DNA of 64,000 bases from Hyaloperonospora brassicae (lineage: Eukaryota > Oomycota > Peronosporomycetes > Peronosporales > Peronosporaceae), in contig CANTFL010000195.1 of assembly GCA_947650285.1 (NCBI GenBank), positions 186,001-250,000 of the forward strand, in the 5' to 3' direction. The notes beneath the pieces were generated by a model, which saw only the letters and a program-made list of their open reading frames with translations, did not search any database and was not told where the DNA came from. The position numbers were made by a program, and so were the translations under genes. This document shows, piece after piece, positions 19,960-32,413 of the stretch (positions are counted from its first letter, which is position 1; every line of letters starts with the position of its first letter).

Positions 19960-21047
19960 ATGTACGAAACTAATGAAAGCTTTTCCCATTTGAGCGATTT
20001 CGAATGGAGTGCGATCGAACGAATGAGTTCGACCGTTGGCGAGGAAGCTATCTGAGCCATGCTATCCACAAAGGATAAAGACCAGCAGCATTCCGTCATT
20101 AGCCAGTTCTTGCAACGATAACTTGACGAGTCGCGAGCGCAGGTGACCTTGTTGCAAAAACAAGATCATTAGCGCACTGGAGAACTGATACAGCATCAGT
20201 CTCAGTCAGCAAGTACGACGCGTGAGCATCGACAAGAGTCTCTAAATATAGAGATATTTAAGTATCGGGGAGTCGAGGAAGACTCCCTGTTAAAATGATT
20301 CGTCGAAGTCGACGGCGCCATCGAGGGCCGTCGCATCGACAACAAGAGAATGCAAGTCGCATTCGCTCAGTCGTACTTGGCAGGGGACGCCAGGAATTGG
20401 GCCTTGAAACTCAAGTTACACGACCTGAACGTGTTCGGGTCGTTAGGCGTCCTTAAGATCCTGCTCAGCGAGACGTCTGAGCCTCCCAAGGCAGAGTTTA
20501 GGACTCTATCTAAACTTTCCGAGAATAATCAAGGTAATCGTAAGGTTCACGCTTACGCTCAGCACGTACGCTACCTTGCAAGCTGCATGGTAGTGAATCC
20601 TGTGAGTGAATTTGTGAAGATCACAATATTTATTCAAGGTCTTGCAGATGGTCCCGTCTTGGACCACCTATTTCGTAGGGAGCTAAAGACGCCCCTTTAA
20701 GTGATTTACGCTGAGGATCAGGAAGCCTTTATTGTGATACAGGCTCACACTACGCGGACCCCCTATCGTCTACAGAGAATATCAGCGGTCGTAGGTCCAG
20801 AATCAATGGACCTCTGTCATGCCGAGTGCGAGAAACCTCGCCTCTGACAGACAAGCAAATAGTGAGATGTCATTGCTGTCATAAGCTGGGACACTACCCA
20901 TACGAATGCACTGTACCTCGCTCATCACCGCAAGGTGCTGAGCGCAGTAACCGTCTACCAGTCGGAAGAACTGGACGAAGAGGGTTTGATGCTGCTGCAA
21001 AGCCGCAACAGCGAAGCGGACTATCAAAAAATGGTCGGGATCAGTAG
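19960..21047 (+). pseudogene. Gag with zinc knuckle (B-plus)
   Basis: ATG 19,960 opens a frame with several stops (for example at about 20,053, 20,120 and 20,170). The capsid part is open at 20,350-20,700: A-Y-L-A-G-D-A-R-N-W-A, then A-Q-H-V-R-Y-L-A and F-I-Q-G-L-A-D-G, typical of retrotransposon gag. In another frame (20,826-21,047) lies an intact zinc knuckle C-H-C-C-H-K-L-G-H-Y-P-Y-E-C (CX2CX4HX4C). A frameshift therefore lies between 20,700 and 20,860. Confidence 0.78.
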
Positions 21048-21189
21048 AGGCAGAGCGCCCTACCGATCCGGCAAGATCAAGAGAATTTGCAAAGCTCTTG
21101 ACGAAGGTTGCTCCCTACACACAGTATATGTGTACCTCTGCACCTACTGATGAAGAGTGCTCATCACCTTGGCATTGGAATTGACAAAG

Positions 21190-21477
21190 CAGTTGTCACA
21201 TCGTGCCCTAGTTGGCTGTGGGGCGCCAAACAACTTTGTTCGTCGCTAGTCACTAGAGGGCCGTATGCTCAAGTTCAATGAGTGGAAGATACCTTCAACG
21301 CGGATGACGGTGCGTATTGCGACAGGCGCATCGATCACTGGGGTGAAACGTGTAGTCGGAATCCAGTATACGTTGAAATACGAACAGTACGATGATGACT
21401 TCATCGCACTCGACTTGGATGACAAGTTTGATGTCATCTTAGGACTACCTTGGCTCAGGATAACGATCCAAGGATGA
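21190..21477 (+). pseudogene. Aspartic protease, active site lost (B-plus)
   Basis: Same protein as 13,329-13,595, ending D-D-K-F-D-V-I-L-G-L-P-W-L. The active-site loop reads L-V-G-C-G-A-P-N-N: codon 21,214-21,216 is GGC (Gly) where B-minus has Asp. A TAG follows at about 21,247. The linker at 21,500-21,790 continues in another frame. Confidence 0.75.
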
Positions 21478-22056
21478 GCTGCAGCATTGATCAGTAACAA
21501 TGACTGCCACTTGTTCATCAGATGACGATCTAAAGAATATCTTGGAACGCTTCAATCCAAGTAGTTGTACTGCAAGTGAGTGCGATGGCCTCAATTGCAT
21601 TACGATCGTTAGTACGACTGTGCAAGAACACAGTGTAGATGATCACTACATTGGGGAGACAATCTCGCGTGAAGGAAGGACGGTGCAATATGAGCACGAT
21701 AACAGCTGCCTCATCACCTTCGCGCTGGCGACTACCGACAATTTACGGGATGCAGTTAAAAACCTGTGGTTTAGACAAAACGCCGATTAGTACGATTCGC
21801 AAGATGAATAAAGCAACTGTATCAACTTTAACGACCATTATTCGGACCCTGACATCAATTAAATGGAACTGGGAAGAGAGGTGAACAGGGTAACGTTACC
21901 TGCCGAACGCGGAGAGCCAGTACGTTCTGGTCCCAACTCTATGAGTCGGTCGGGCGTACAAGCTGATACTGGTATACATGCCACTCAAAAGATCAAGTAA
22001 ACCAGCGCCATCAACAAAACCAATCGATAGAACGCCGACCATGGGGTCGCTGTGGT

Positions 22057-22176
22057 GCGTATGGTTCAGCAGGCTACGAAGCTCATTTTGGCAGACGCCG
22101 TTGCAAGTTCTGCAAAGCGTGTGGTGCAGCAGGCCAAGACGCTCATTTTTGCAGACCATGTTGCAAGTTTTGCAAG
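22057..22176 (+). repeat. 60-bp tandem duplication of the Gag zinc knuckle (A2)
   Basis: 22,057-22,116 and 22,117-22,176 are two diverged copies of the same 60 bp, encoding 20-residue repeats with the shape C-G-A-x-G-x-A-G-x-x-A-H-F, then C-K-F-C-K. The length is exactly 20 codons, so the frame is kept. A1 enters the window only at the end of this region. Confidence 0.85.
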
Positions 22177-22327
22177 TATACCCGTGCATGAAACAGGCCG
22201 GTGTGAACGGTTGACGGATTTTGCTTAAAAAGTTCGGTAAGTCATAGATTTACCAAACAACTGTGCCAGAAGATTTCCGACAAATATATTCGCCAAGCCA
22301 TAAAAAATATAATAATTATCGCCGACT

Positions 22328-23090
22328 TTGACTAAGTCGAACAACAACGGGCTGCCACAGTCAGTGAAACCAGCATTCGACGCGAAGTACGTGTTTGCTT
22401 TTGTTGGAGACACAAGAAGGCCCGACAATGAATTGTATGGAAAGCTAAATGGATCGGAGGATCAAATGGATATGTCCACTACCGATAAAAATGTTGATGG
22501 AGAGAGAGAGATGGATTGGACAGACGCATCACCTTACTCTCGGCGACTAATGAAATCGCATAATCCTCTGAAGTTGCTACAAGTGGAGTTAATAGGATAT
22601 CGGTCACTAGAAAGTTTGATCGGAGAGTAAGAATAAGAGCTTTTGTTATGGTACTAGTGAATGATGAACTAACTCAGATAATGCTTGACACTGGGGATAT
22701 TATCTCGGCAATCATCGGGTCGTTCGCACGACAGCTTGAGCTGAAGGGTCGCATTAGCACATACAAGCAGGTTTATGTACACGGAATCGGTCAAAGGTGG
22801 TATCGACCTCAATAGTTACAGTCAAGACAACTTTTAATTGGATGATGGCTTATAAATATAATACATGGATCATGCCACATCACGGGGAGGATTAATTCCC
22901 GGAATAAATTTTTATGACTCTGGCTGAATTTCGTCTGGATCTCTATGATTGGAAGGCCAAGTTACCCAATGAACTGTTTGTAATACTGCTTAAGTCGGCA
23001 CAAGGGTTCGACTAACAGTAGTGGGGAAGAGAAGTCACAGGGGGACCCAGAGATACCATTAGCGTCGATCAACGAGTGTTTAAGGCGTTC
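22328..23090 (+). pseudogene. Protease region (A2)
   Basis: Open from 22,328 to 22,630 for the pre-protease linker (G-L-P-Q-S-V, F-A-F-V-G-D-T-R-R-P), then broken by a stop at 22,628-22,630. Traces of the active-site loop (L-D-T-G, near 22,685-22,700) and of M-P-H-H (about 22,870) remain in shifted frames. Confidence 0.7.
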
Positions 23091-23099
23091 TAGATGCAG

Positions 23100-23870
23100 C
23101 GTCAACAACCACCTGAATTTACGCACAAATTGTGGGTTTGTCGATTATTTTCACTACTACCCACAATTATATACAACAGGAGAGGAAAAGCGTTGACAAT
23201 TAGATTGACCAATACGCATCGCAGGTAACTACATGTCCGGCACATTTCCCGATATTCGTGTGGATGTCACATGGCACGCTACCACGAGTGAATATATGTA
23301 CGCTTGGATTCGTCGAAATACAGAAATTGGCATGTGATGGTATGCGAACATTTCTTGTACAAATTATCTCTACAAAAAGACTCGAATTTAAATTAGGAAT
23401 GGTTGTCCCGACAACCACCTGCTGAAGAACGACCGATTTACCCACTACCGCGTGACATATTTCGCTGTGACAATTCGACCATGGGTTTACAATGTCCGAT
23501 CAACAAGGACGAGCGTATCCTGTAAAGTTTTAATGTGTAAGAGGACAACAAGCTCAAGGTGTTTTCACGGAACCGACGGTAATTGAACCGAATGGGTGTG
23601 AGGGTCGGATCGCTAATCATTATCTAAAACTTGCTACGTATGTCAAGAATGAATACGGAGGCATCAGCAAGACATCTAGCGACTCGGCGGCGGCCACGAC
23701 AGCGTGATCGGAATTGAATGAGGACATGCTGGTACTCAAGTAGCCACTCCACTAGTTAGATGATATGCCAGGAGAGCAAAGTACAATACGAGGTCGAGGT
23801 TATACTTCGTCTGGATTAGATATATCTTCACGGAAGAGAGAGATCAATACCGTCATTTAACTCGCCAACC
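23100..23870 (+). pseudogene. PR-RT linker remnant (A2)
   Basis: Degenerate counterpart of A1 960-1645. The W-L-S-R-Q-P-P and E-E-R-P segments are visible near 23,400-23,440. No intact frame. Confidence 0.5.
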
Positions 23871-23874
23871 GAAC

Positions 23875-25200
23875 TTGTGTGCCCTAGAGGAGTCGAACGT
23901 AAACCTACGGGATAAGGTCTATCTACCGCACCGTTGGAACGACCTGTGCCTGAGTATGAACCCAGCGAAGACACCATCGTGGATTACGCTCGCGAGCACG
24001 CGTATTTTACGGACCTCACTGACTTGGTTTCCGACAAAATCAGACTATGGCGTAGGGAATGTCGTATAATCGTCTCATGATGAGAATTAACAAGCCCAAT
24101 GGATTGCTGTATTGAAGAAACATGAGCAGATCATGATCTCGAGTGGGAATGCGCTACACCCTGCAGCGTACGGTGCAATTTGCGACGTCGATGTAAACGA
24201 ACACGATCCTATTGAACAACGGGCTCGACGCGTACCACTCCGACATCTTACAAAACTGTACGAATTACTGAAAAGATTGTTAACGGCAGGGCTCATTTCG
24301 TTCGTACAGAGTCCGTGAGCCTCGCCGATCGTAATTGTTTCCAAGAAAATTGCGTATACATACGATTGTGTATTGACTACACGATGGTTGATCATGTCTA
24401 CAGGCGGTGACGGTAGACATGAAATACGCAATATCTTTAGTGGAAGATCTGCTGACGGAGTAAGAAGGCTATCACTGGTTTTGCTCTCTTGATGCTGCTA
24501 GTGGGTTCTGGGCGATCATGATGACTGAAAGAGCGAGACGTATATCTGCTTTTGTGTGCTCTCTGGGGCACTTTAAATGGTTGCGGATGCCATTTGGATT
24601 AAAGAACGCTCGATGATCGATCAGCGACTAAGGGACAATGCTTTGTGGGTCTACGTTCAGCCTGAGGGAGGATGGAGTAAGTTTTCGTAGAAAGTGATAA
24701 ATATGGAGAAAGAAGCAGCGAATAGACAGACGATGGTGTCATCAGGAACAACATCATGCGCTCGACCCACACACACCGTCACTATATTTGAAGTAGATTG
24801 CTACATCAACACAGGGCCCGACGCAGTATAACAAATGGTCTACGACCCTGTGAACGACATTTTCTTAACAGGCGAACCCGACGATTACACGCTTGTATTG
24901 GTGTACACGCGTCGATCGTTCGTCGACGATATTTGATATGGTGAACATCAATAAGTGCTTAGCAACACGCATTCAATTGTTAAAATTATTCAATGAGTGT
25001 CAAATCAGCGTAAGTTTTAAATAAAAGCATTTTATCAAAACTCGAGCTGACTTCCTCTCTTATTACTTAAACGCACAGGGGGTCGCAGCTGATCCAGAGA
25101 TATTGGCAGCTGTTGCTCTGCTCCTTATTCCTACTTCGAAGAAAGGCATGCAGGCTTTTCTGTAAGCTATTAACTACTACATCCGATTCATTCAAAATAG
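23875..25200 (+). pseudogene. Reverse transcriptase, broken (A2)
   Basis: From about 24,110 to 24,890 it is nearly identical to A1 1,966-2,740, including the TAA after E-D-L-L-T-E and the stops after K-N-A. The fingers part (24,112-24,318) is in a continuous frame here (V-D-V-N-E-H-D-P-I-E-Q-R-A-R-R), where A1 has an extra base. The catalytic F-V-D-D region is at about 24,918. The rest is diverged and full of stops. Confidence 0.82.
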
Positions 25201-25229
25201 GTACCTATAGGGGCAGACCTCTACCAGCT

Positions 25230-26250
25230 AAGATGGACGATTTTCTGGGGTCACCGGCTCTGGCTACAGCTCGCAAATTGTTTGATCTCCTCAAACAGTC
25301 AATCGTCAAAGCACCCATACTCCGTCATTTTAATCAGAAGTTGGATGTTCTCGTGATGATCTACGCAAACGACTAAGCACCAATAAGTACCCCAATGCAA
25401 CCTAACGACCACAAATTACACTCAGTGCGAAATTGCGGCCGCTTTTCGAAAGTAGAATAAGAAGAATAAGCACCCGGTAGCACGCGAGGTGCTCGCATTA
25501 TTGCAACTAATCAAGGTCGCACATACACTGCTTGTGGGAACAACAAATCTGCGTCTACTTGAGATACTCAACATTTTATTATGTCTTCACATCCGAATCG
25601 TAATATAGTCGAGCAGTCAGAATCGCCGTACCTTTGTCACCTTATTATTTGAGAACCGAGATAGTCATAAAGCGCGATGTCAATTATCTGCAATTACTCC
25701 CGGCTTCCATCACGCCGACAGTCGGACTCTACGAAGTAATGGCCCACACTACCCCATTCCCCATTCATGAGACAGTGTTTCTCCTCGATCCAGAGCTTTT
25801 ATATGCTCGAGTCTCGTCAGAATTCAGAAATATGTCATATCTTTCGATGGCTCGTCAAAGACGGTAAAACATGGCGGATTTGGAACTGTTCGTGGGTACT
25901 GTGGGTACTGCCCGAAGGGACAGTCGTTATGGCTGCAAACAATTATTTTCGTTGACTAAAGTAAGATTGGCGAAATACACCGGCATTAACCGAGGGACTC
26001 AAGCAGCATTGGATCGCCTAGTTACTGATCTTATCATAGTGAAGGACTCGGGGCTTGCAATCTAAAAAGCCATGGGATTGATCCCGCGTGCAAACACAGC
26101 GCACTGCAAGTAGAATTGGTACGTCATAACGGGTTAGTGAAGATATTTAATTCCTTACGATAGTTGTACTTTTTCTGCTGTTACAATACGGCCGCCGATG
26201 TTCAGGCCACCGAAGCACTGGACGCCTATACTGATAATTTGCTCATAGGT
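25230..26250 (+). pseudogene. RNase H and second RNase H (A2)
   Basis: The first domain again has Y-A-N-D instead of T-D-A-S, as in A1. The second domain (about 25,830-26,250) keeps N-R-G-T-Q-A-A-L-D and K-D-S-G-L-A-I, but the catalytic Glu has become Lys (L-A-K-Y), so it would be inactive even if frames were mended by chance. Confidence 0.72.
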
Positions 26251-26559
26251 GAAAAACGCAATGAGGAGCTACGAAAGTGAGATCGGATACAGAAAAGATG
26301 GTTGAAGGCAGCAAATCGGTTGAGACCAGCGAAGCAATGCCAGCATTGTCGGTGATAGGACGAACTACAAGCACGTCGAGTGCAATTTGCCGACTAGCTG
26401 AGTAATAGACGACTGACAGAGAATAGTGAAGTGTCGTTTGAAAATTAAGAACGGGAAGTTTGTTCGACATGCATTGACCCGATTAAATTCCGAGACCCGA
26501 GCATCATCTTATTCGGATAACATCGACCCATCAACCGCTTAAAATGAACGGAGAACACG

Positions 26560-27930
26560 GATATTGACTGCACAAGTAGAAGAGACGAAGTTGGCAGATC
26601 TCAAGGCGTATCTGTGAGGATAATTCGACAAATTTACTCATCGTTAAGCTAGCAAAGCTAGAATGATTGCTGATCGTTTCGTTTCGAGTCAAGACAAACT
26701 ACTGCACTACGTGGGAAGGCGCCGAGGATCAAAAGAGACGCAATAGAATTACATGAAACTGCGTCTTGTGATCCCAGCGACACTAGTCGACGAAATTCTG
26801 TTAAGTTGTAATGACTTGATAGAAGGTGGCCACCAAGGAATTGTGCGATATATATTACAAGGTCAAGACTGATTAAAACTGGATTGGGTTGTATGCAGAT
26901 GTGGCAAGACATGTACAGGCTAGCGAATTTTACAGCACATGCAAAAACAATCCAGCGCTCACGGGACATTTGCCGGGGAATATAGTCTACGAGCGACTAT
27001 TTCAAGTGGTGTCTATGGCTTTTGTCATCCCACTCCCTAAGACTCGACGGGGAGACACAGCGCTTTTACTGTTCCAAGATCATTTTACGGGGTTTGTGAT
27101 AGCTAAAGCCATGAGTGATACGTCGGTACTAGAGGTAGCAAACCGTTTAAAGAGAATATTTTCCGCTACATCGGCGCTCCTAGTCTCATTCGTCGCGACC
27201 AATATCTCAAGTTTATGAGTGTGGTGTTCCAAACTTTGCTGAAATGTTCAATCCAAGGCAAGAGCCACTGTCAATTTTTGTCCACAAGAAAACGGGCAAC
27301 AAAAGCCAAGTGTGAAGACAATGATACAGATAGTGCGATCTTGTGTGGAAGGTCCAAAACTATCGGATTGGGACGACATCGCAAAAATATTGGTTCACGC
27401 CATCAACAACGTAAGGAGCTCAACGAGGAAAGAGACGCCGTTATATCGGTACACGGGTGGGACGCACACTCAACACTGAAGTCAATGACAGAGTAAATGC
27501 GACTTACCATGCCGAGGAACAATAGGGTGATAGACTCGACGAATCCAGACCTGTGTCGTTGTGTGAATTACAGGCATCAAGAAGTAGCACTACGACAAGC
27601 AGACCCGTAAATCAAGTGAGAGAGAAAGCAAGAAGAGCGCGTAAACATAAAGAACTTCATAGTCGATCTGAGCGACGAACAGAGTCAACGAACGCCGTAC
27701 AGTATACTGAGCAAGATGAGAAAGCACCAGGAGGTCGAGATACTCGAATGGGGACAGCGAAGTCCAAAACAGGATGACAATGAGGACGTTTAATGCCGCG
27801 ATAAGTGAAGGAGACCAAGTATGGCTTTTCATAGAACAAGAGAAGCCTGGACTGAAAAATTGGATAGTCAACAGGCAACAAGCTCCTTTTCAAGTCAAGA
27901 AACAGCTTGAAAAGTTTGCGTTTGAATTGT
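26560..27930 (+). pseudogene. Integrase, broken (A2)
   Basis: The open piece 26,889-27,218 holds part of the zinc region and the core up to the first catalytic Asp region (here S-M-A-F: the Asp codon seen in A1 as S-M-D-F is Ala). The C-terminal region lies around 27,430-27,930 (H-G-W-D-A-H-S-T-L-K; W-L-F-I-E-Q-E-K-P-G-L) and ends in the TAG also seen in A1. Confidence 0.78.
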
Positions 27931-28367
27931 AGCTGCCAGATAGAAGCGAATATCGGTTCTACTCGGTTGTCGATATGTTGCGATTGAAAACAGTGACAGA
28001 ACAAGGGGCACGTCCAACGACAAAGTTGGTGGAAGGACTAGGAGATATAGATCGACTTGACTTTGACGAAGAACTACTGCCTCAAGATAGCTGGATGCCC
28101 GACAAGTGTAGTGGCCGATACGAGGTAGAAGCCATACTCGATGATGACACGACAAGTTCAACAAATACTGACAAAAGCCAGCGGAGGTTCTTAGTCAAAT
28201 GGGTGGGAAACGATGAACCCACGTGGGAACCATTGATCAACTTGTCATGTGGAGGTTTATTGTTCGACTACTTGAGGCGGAAGAAAAAAGAGAAAATCGT
28301 CTGCAAATGGTGCAAGTCGCAGACGAACGGTAGAAAAACCAGCGCCATGCGTACTCTCTTTCTGTGA
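27931..28367 (+). pseudogene. Integrase tail and chromodomain (A2)
   Basis: Open for 130 codons from 27,975. The chromodomain R-Y-E-V-E ... V-K-W-V-G ... T-W-E-P is at residues about 50-95. It is nearly identical in DNA to A1 but has CAA where A1 has the TAA at 5938. A one-base gain of A in the K-R-R-K-K run shifts the last residues relative to A1. Confidence 0.78.
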
Positions 28368-28559
28368 AGACTAGCAGGTAGAAAGAGAATTGAAGTTACT
28401 GCTTCAAGATGTATTGATGCTTGAAGACAAAGATGACTTAATTAACGAGATGAAGGCACAAAGCCAAAACAGAGGCGACTAAGTATCAGCGACGGACGAG
28501 CTGGAATAATTACGAGACAGCGCAGAGACACATTCAGAAGCGTCAACAAAAATCTGCAT

Positions 28560-31500
28560 ACCATCGCGATATTCGGGCTCGGGGCAGAGGGATCGACGGC
28601 CGGAGAATACCTCCTAAGCTTCTTCTGCGTGGACATCATCGACGATGATCGTTTTCACTTTGCTCTCAGACGTACGGACCGGAGGAAGACAGGGAACCTC
28701 GTATTTCAAGTATGGAAACACGTGTTGTAGGGGAGATCCGGTGGGCGAGTCAGCCACTACACACGTTAGGTTCAACTTGGTCAAGCTCTTTAATCTCGTT
28801 ATTCCAGTCAAAACTTTCAGGCACCCACACATATTTGTAATTGGGTACACAAGTACTGACGGCTCAAAGAAAACTTAAGCGTTAAGCAAAGGTGTAAGTC
28901 CACGGGAAGACTTTGCAGACGCCGCATCTTGTACGAAAATTCTCAAGTTCTTTGTGACCTTTTGCTGAAGATGTCCGCGACATTTGCAAGCGGTAGTACA
29001 CTCAACTTAAGCTGCATTTATTCGGACAAGTCTTCTATCGAGCGAGAAGGTTTTCATCGGGGTGTATGCCCATCAGAATACTCTACTCCAAGATTCAATG
29101 CGTACGCTCTCACAAAGACACGAAAAATTCGAGTGAGCATTGGTACGGGCAGACAGCGCCGGATCACGAAATTCTCCACTAGCGCTGACCCACGCGTCAG
29201 CGACCAAGTCCAGAGGAAAATTGGAATGAGATTACCGGGGAGGACGGTGTAGCCGATCTTTAGCTTCAACGAGCTTGGAACTACCCATGAATACAGGTTT
29301 CGGTTAAAACAACGCCAAAGTTCGCTGACATGGATGCGACGGATCATTTATGTCAGCAAACGCGAGGAGACCCGCTAGTGAAACGGGGGTGGGAGCGACG
29401 AACGACCATGATCCAAAAGGCACCTGTCGCATAGGGGACTGGTCCGCCTTAATGCACAACCATCAGCGGGCTGACCTGCGATGGAATAAACGTATATCCC
29501 AACTCTCTCGCATGGCAAGAGTCAATCTTAAATCCCTACCGATCACTTTACCCGCACAAGCACGAAAAAGAAAGTACGGAACCTCTCATGATTTAGGTTG
29601 ATTAACATCTGCAGTCGACTCCGGTGGTTACGGGGACTTGGACTTGGTATCACTTGATGCCAACAAATGAGGTACGTCGACGAAAAAGTAGCCGCCACTT
29701 CAGTTGTTGACGCTAAGCCGAGGATATCTCTGGATCGCTGAATACGCTGCTTCTTCCTCGGTGAACTGGTGGGTCGTTCACCGGTGAAAGCAGCTGAGGG
29801 GTCGATAGTAGAAATAGCAACAGAAGGAGTAGACGGCGAGACGAGGGCGTTTTTATTCTTTTTTTTCATGGACGAATAAGAGACACGCTAGTCGAGACAG
29901 CAGGGACGTCCGCAGCGGAGACTGAGACGGCAAGTGGATTGGGTGACGGGAGTAGTACAATTTTCCTTTTCTATGAAGACCTAGCAGACGACCGGCTATT
30001 CGGGACGAAAGAAGACGCACTAGCAGAATTAACAACGGCAGTCGGCAACGTCGATGACACCACGTCAGATAAGACTTCACTCGACGAATTGGTCGCGATG
30101 AAGACCAACGATCCAAGAATCGGATCATCTTTGGCTTGTACCTGCGGCACAGGAGCGATCGCGGGTGGTGGAACAGACACAGTGGCGACAGACCGGCTAG
30201 TTCTCATCCTGTAAAGTAATGCGGTTGGGGCAGCAGTTGTGCCAGCCACCGATGAATTCTTTGGTGGTGTGGAAGCCTTTATAGCCTTGCCCTTCTTACT
30301 TGACGTGGTCGAACGCTTGGTGACTCGACAACATACTGCATCCACCATTCTACACGACGTGGTCGGTGAAACTACCGATGTCGACGCCGGTCGAGTCAGA
30401 GCAGGAGTAACGCAAGATTTCATGGTAAAACTACTCGCCACGGCTAGCCCCAAGCGCTAAGACTTCGGAGTGGTCGACGAAACAGGCTCTTCAGCAAGGA
30501 TCACCAACTCAGGCGCGAAAATGGGCGTCATAGCATATCGCACGGCCGCCAGTGAAGAAAAAATAGATCCATGATTTGTCGAATAAAATAAAAGCGCTGC
30601 TTCAACTTGGGTTCCGGATCAGTCAGATACGGAGTACTAAATTTATGAGACAACGATTCGACGGCTTTGATAGACAACAAATGGGGCGACGATGCAGTGG
30701 CACCCGCCGACGCCGACCTAGCCGTAGTTTACTAATTCGACCAGACAGTTAAAGCCGATGCCGGACCCACACTAAAATTAAACGCAGAATCAAACGCAGT
30801 CGGTCGTCTCATCAGAATTGATATAGAAGATATCGTCGACGAGGACGACTCACCGACAGTCACATCAGCTGACGATGAAGACGCCACGCCGAGAGTCACA
30901 GCAGTCGACGACAAAGAAGTCGAAGAAACGGGGTCCACGGAAGAAGATAACACGATAAAAAATTATCGGCCAGACCGGGAAGCCGAGCGTTGAAAAAACG
31001 TCAGGGAAGCGACAGGATGAGGCGGATCCACTCCATTCGCCCGAGCCAACGCTGGTGTGACGGGAGCTTCAGAAGAAGCCTCTAGCCTCTATCTCACTTT
31101 TTAAAAATCGTCGATTCATCGAATAAAATGACGTTAGGGAAGCAAGTAGAAAGAAGTCGACACAGCCGCAAGTTCATAATTATATCCCAAAAAAACCAGA
31201 AACGTCTACTCCAACCGCTGCAGTCACCGCAAGGTTCGGATTTGCGGATAATATATGTTTCCACGACGCAGCAGAGCCCTTTGTTGTCGTATGACCTGTT
31301 GTTCATTACTGACGGTGCGTCGCATAACCCGAAGCGCATGTCTATCCTCTTTACACAATGCCATCATTACGTCCTAAAGTTGCTGGAAGTAGCCAGCGGC
31401 CACGCCTTGGACAGTGGTGTGACGATCTTCAGCATTGTCGAGGTCGCGCGTAAGTTGATTAATCATGCGATCACAGGTCTCTATGCCAGCGGACAGCTCA

Positions 31501-31809
31501 TCAGTCACATCCTCGGCCAGATGAAGTCGATCACCCCAAGCTTAGCTGTCTGGCGCACGGACGGCTCATAAGAATATAAATGCAATTGAAACGAGTCGAA
31601 TAACTCAGTTATCTCGAGAGCAACAGAATTCCAGGTCTGGGACTCCTTCCCAGTCGTCGACAAGCAGTGCTGCGAGTCCACCGAGTCCGAAACTGCAGCT
31701 TGCATCGACCGGCAAATGGAATTGTTCTCTCGGTGGGACTTATAGAAAGCCACACACAGGGCCGCTACATCCGCAAGTGGTCGACTACAGGAGCAACGTC
31801 AGCGGTCAT
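28560..31809 (-). pseudogene. Opposite-strand ORF2 (A2)
   Basis: ATG at 31,809 (M-T-A-D-V-A-P-V-V-D-H) aligns with the ORF2 start of A1. A TAG follows after 14 codons. The helical block resumes at 31,505-31,753 (H-R-E-N-N-S, A-A-V-S-D-S-V-D, K-E-S-Q-T-W). The basic Ser/Ala-rich middle is open at 29,971-30,453. Decayed C-terminal sequence is near 29,050-29,350. The order equals that of A1. Confidence 0.55.
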
Positions 31810-31822
31810 CAACGAAGTCAAA

Positions 31823-32362
31823 CTATCCAGCGTTCGAGCTCGAAAAATGGGCGCTTAACGACGTGTCGAGAAGTAGGTGAGGAGACTTCATCAACATTCT
31901 GATCAGTCGGACCAGTTCAACTTCGCGACACTGTATGCGATCGTCGATGATAGAGATGCAGTGATGGAGATCCAGCGTATCCAGCGATGATCCAGAACCT
32001 TGCTCAATTGAAGACGTGTCCTGATTGGAGTCGACAGGGAAGATGCCAGACACAGAAAATGTATGAGAAGCCTGTCTCGACGAAGTTTGCAGCACATTGT
32101 TTAAGCTCGACGATTCACCCAGGGATTTAGTCGACGATGAAGATGGTTTCATATCCTGTGTTGTTCCGTCGCCTACCGACGGAGCGGACGAAGCAAGCGT
32201 GGAAGACGGCGACGGTTCAGACCTAATTCGTGTCTCGTGATTCTTCGATGGTGAGTCATCGACAGACTGAATTAGACAACAGAAACCACACCACCGAGAA
32301 TAGAACAAGTAAACAACCAGAACGATTAGAAATAAGAGCAGCACTGTGACATTTTGTACCAT
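31823..32362 (-). CDS. Opposite-strand ORF1, small protein with N-terminal hydrophobic helix (A2)
   Basis: The best-preserved copy: 179 codons from ATG 32,362 to the stop at 31,823. I chose this ATG because A3 has an ATG at the homologous place; the frame extends upstream into the LTR without support. Residues 5-20 (V-T-V-L-L-L-F-L-I-V-L-V-V-Y-L-F) form a hydrophobic segment long enough to be a membrane anchor or signal anchor, followed by Cys and then a Ser-rich, polar middle. The C-terminal block (I-D-D-R-I-Q-C-R-E-V-E-L-V-R-L-I) and L-L-D-T-S are conserved in A1 and A3. It stops 14 bp before ORF2 begins on the same strand. I recognise no family. An envelope-like or other membrane-associated accessory protein is conceivable but unproven. 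Confidence 0.55.
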   Translation of the reverse strand: MVQNVTVLLLFLIVLVVYLFYSRWCGFCCLIQSVDDSPSKNHETRIRSEPSPSSTLASSAPSVGDGTTQDMKPSSSSTKSLGESSSLNNVLQTSSRQASHTFSVSGIFPVDSNQDTSSIEQGSGSSLDTLDLHHCISIIDDRIQCREVELVRLIRMLMKSPHLLLDTSLSAHFSSSNAG

Positions 32363-32413
32363 GATACAGCGAGAACGGTCCGGTATGACGAACAAAGGTG
32401 GCGACGAAGAGAA

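Larger units (their letters stand above)
19435..21890 (+). mobile_element. Ty3/Gypsy retrotransposon B-plus, 5' part
   Basis: LTR (19,435-19,876), primer-binding site, gag (19,960-21,047), protease (21,190-21,477) and part of the PR-RT linker, then replaced near 21,890 by family A sequence (A2). RT and beyond are missing. The right boundary is approximate. Confidence 0.85.
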
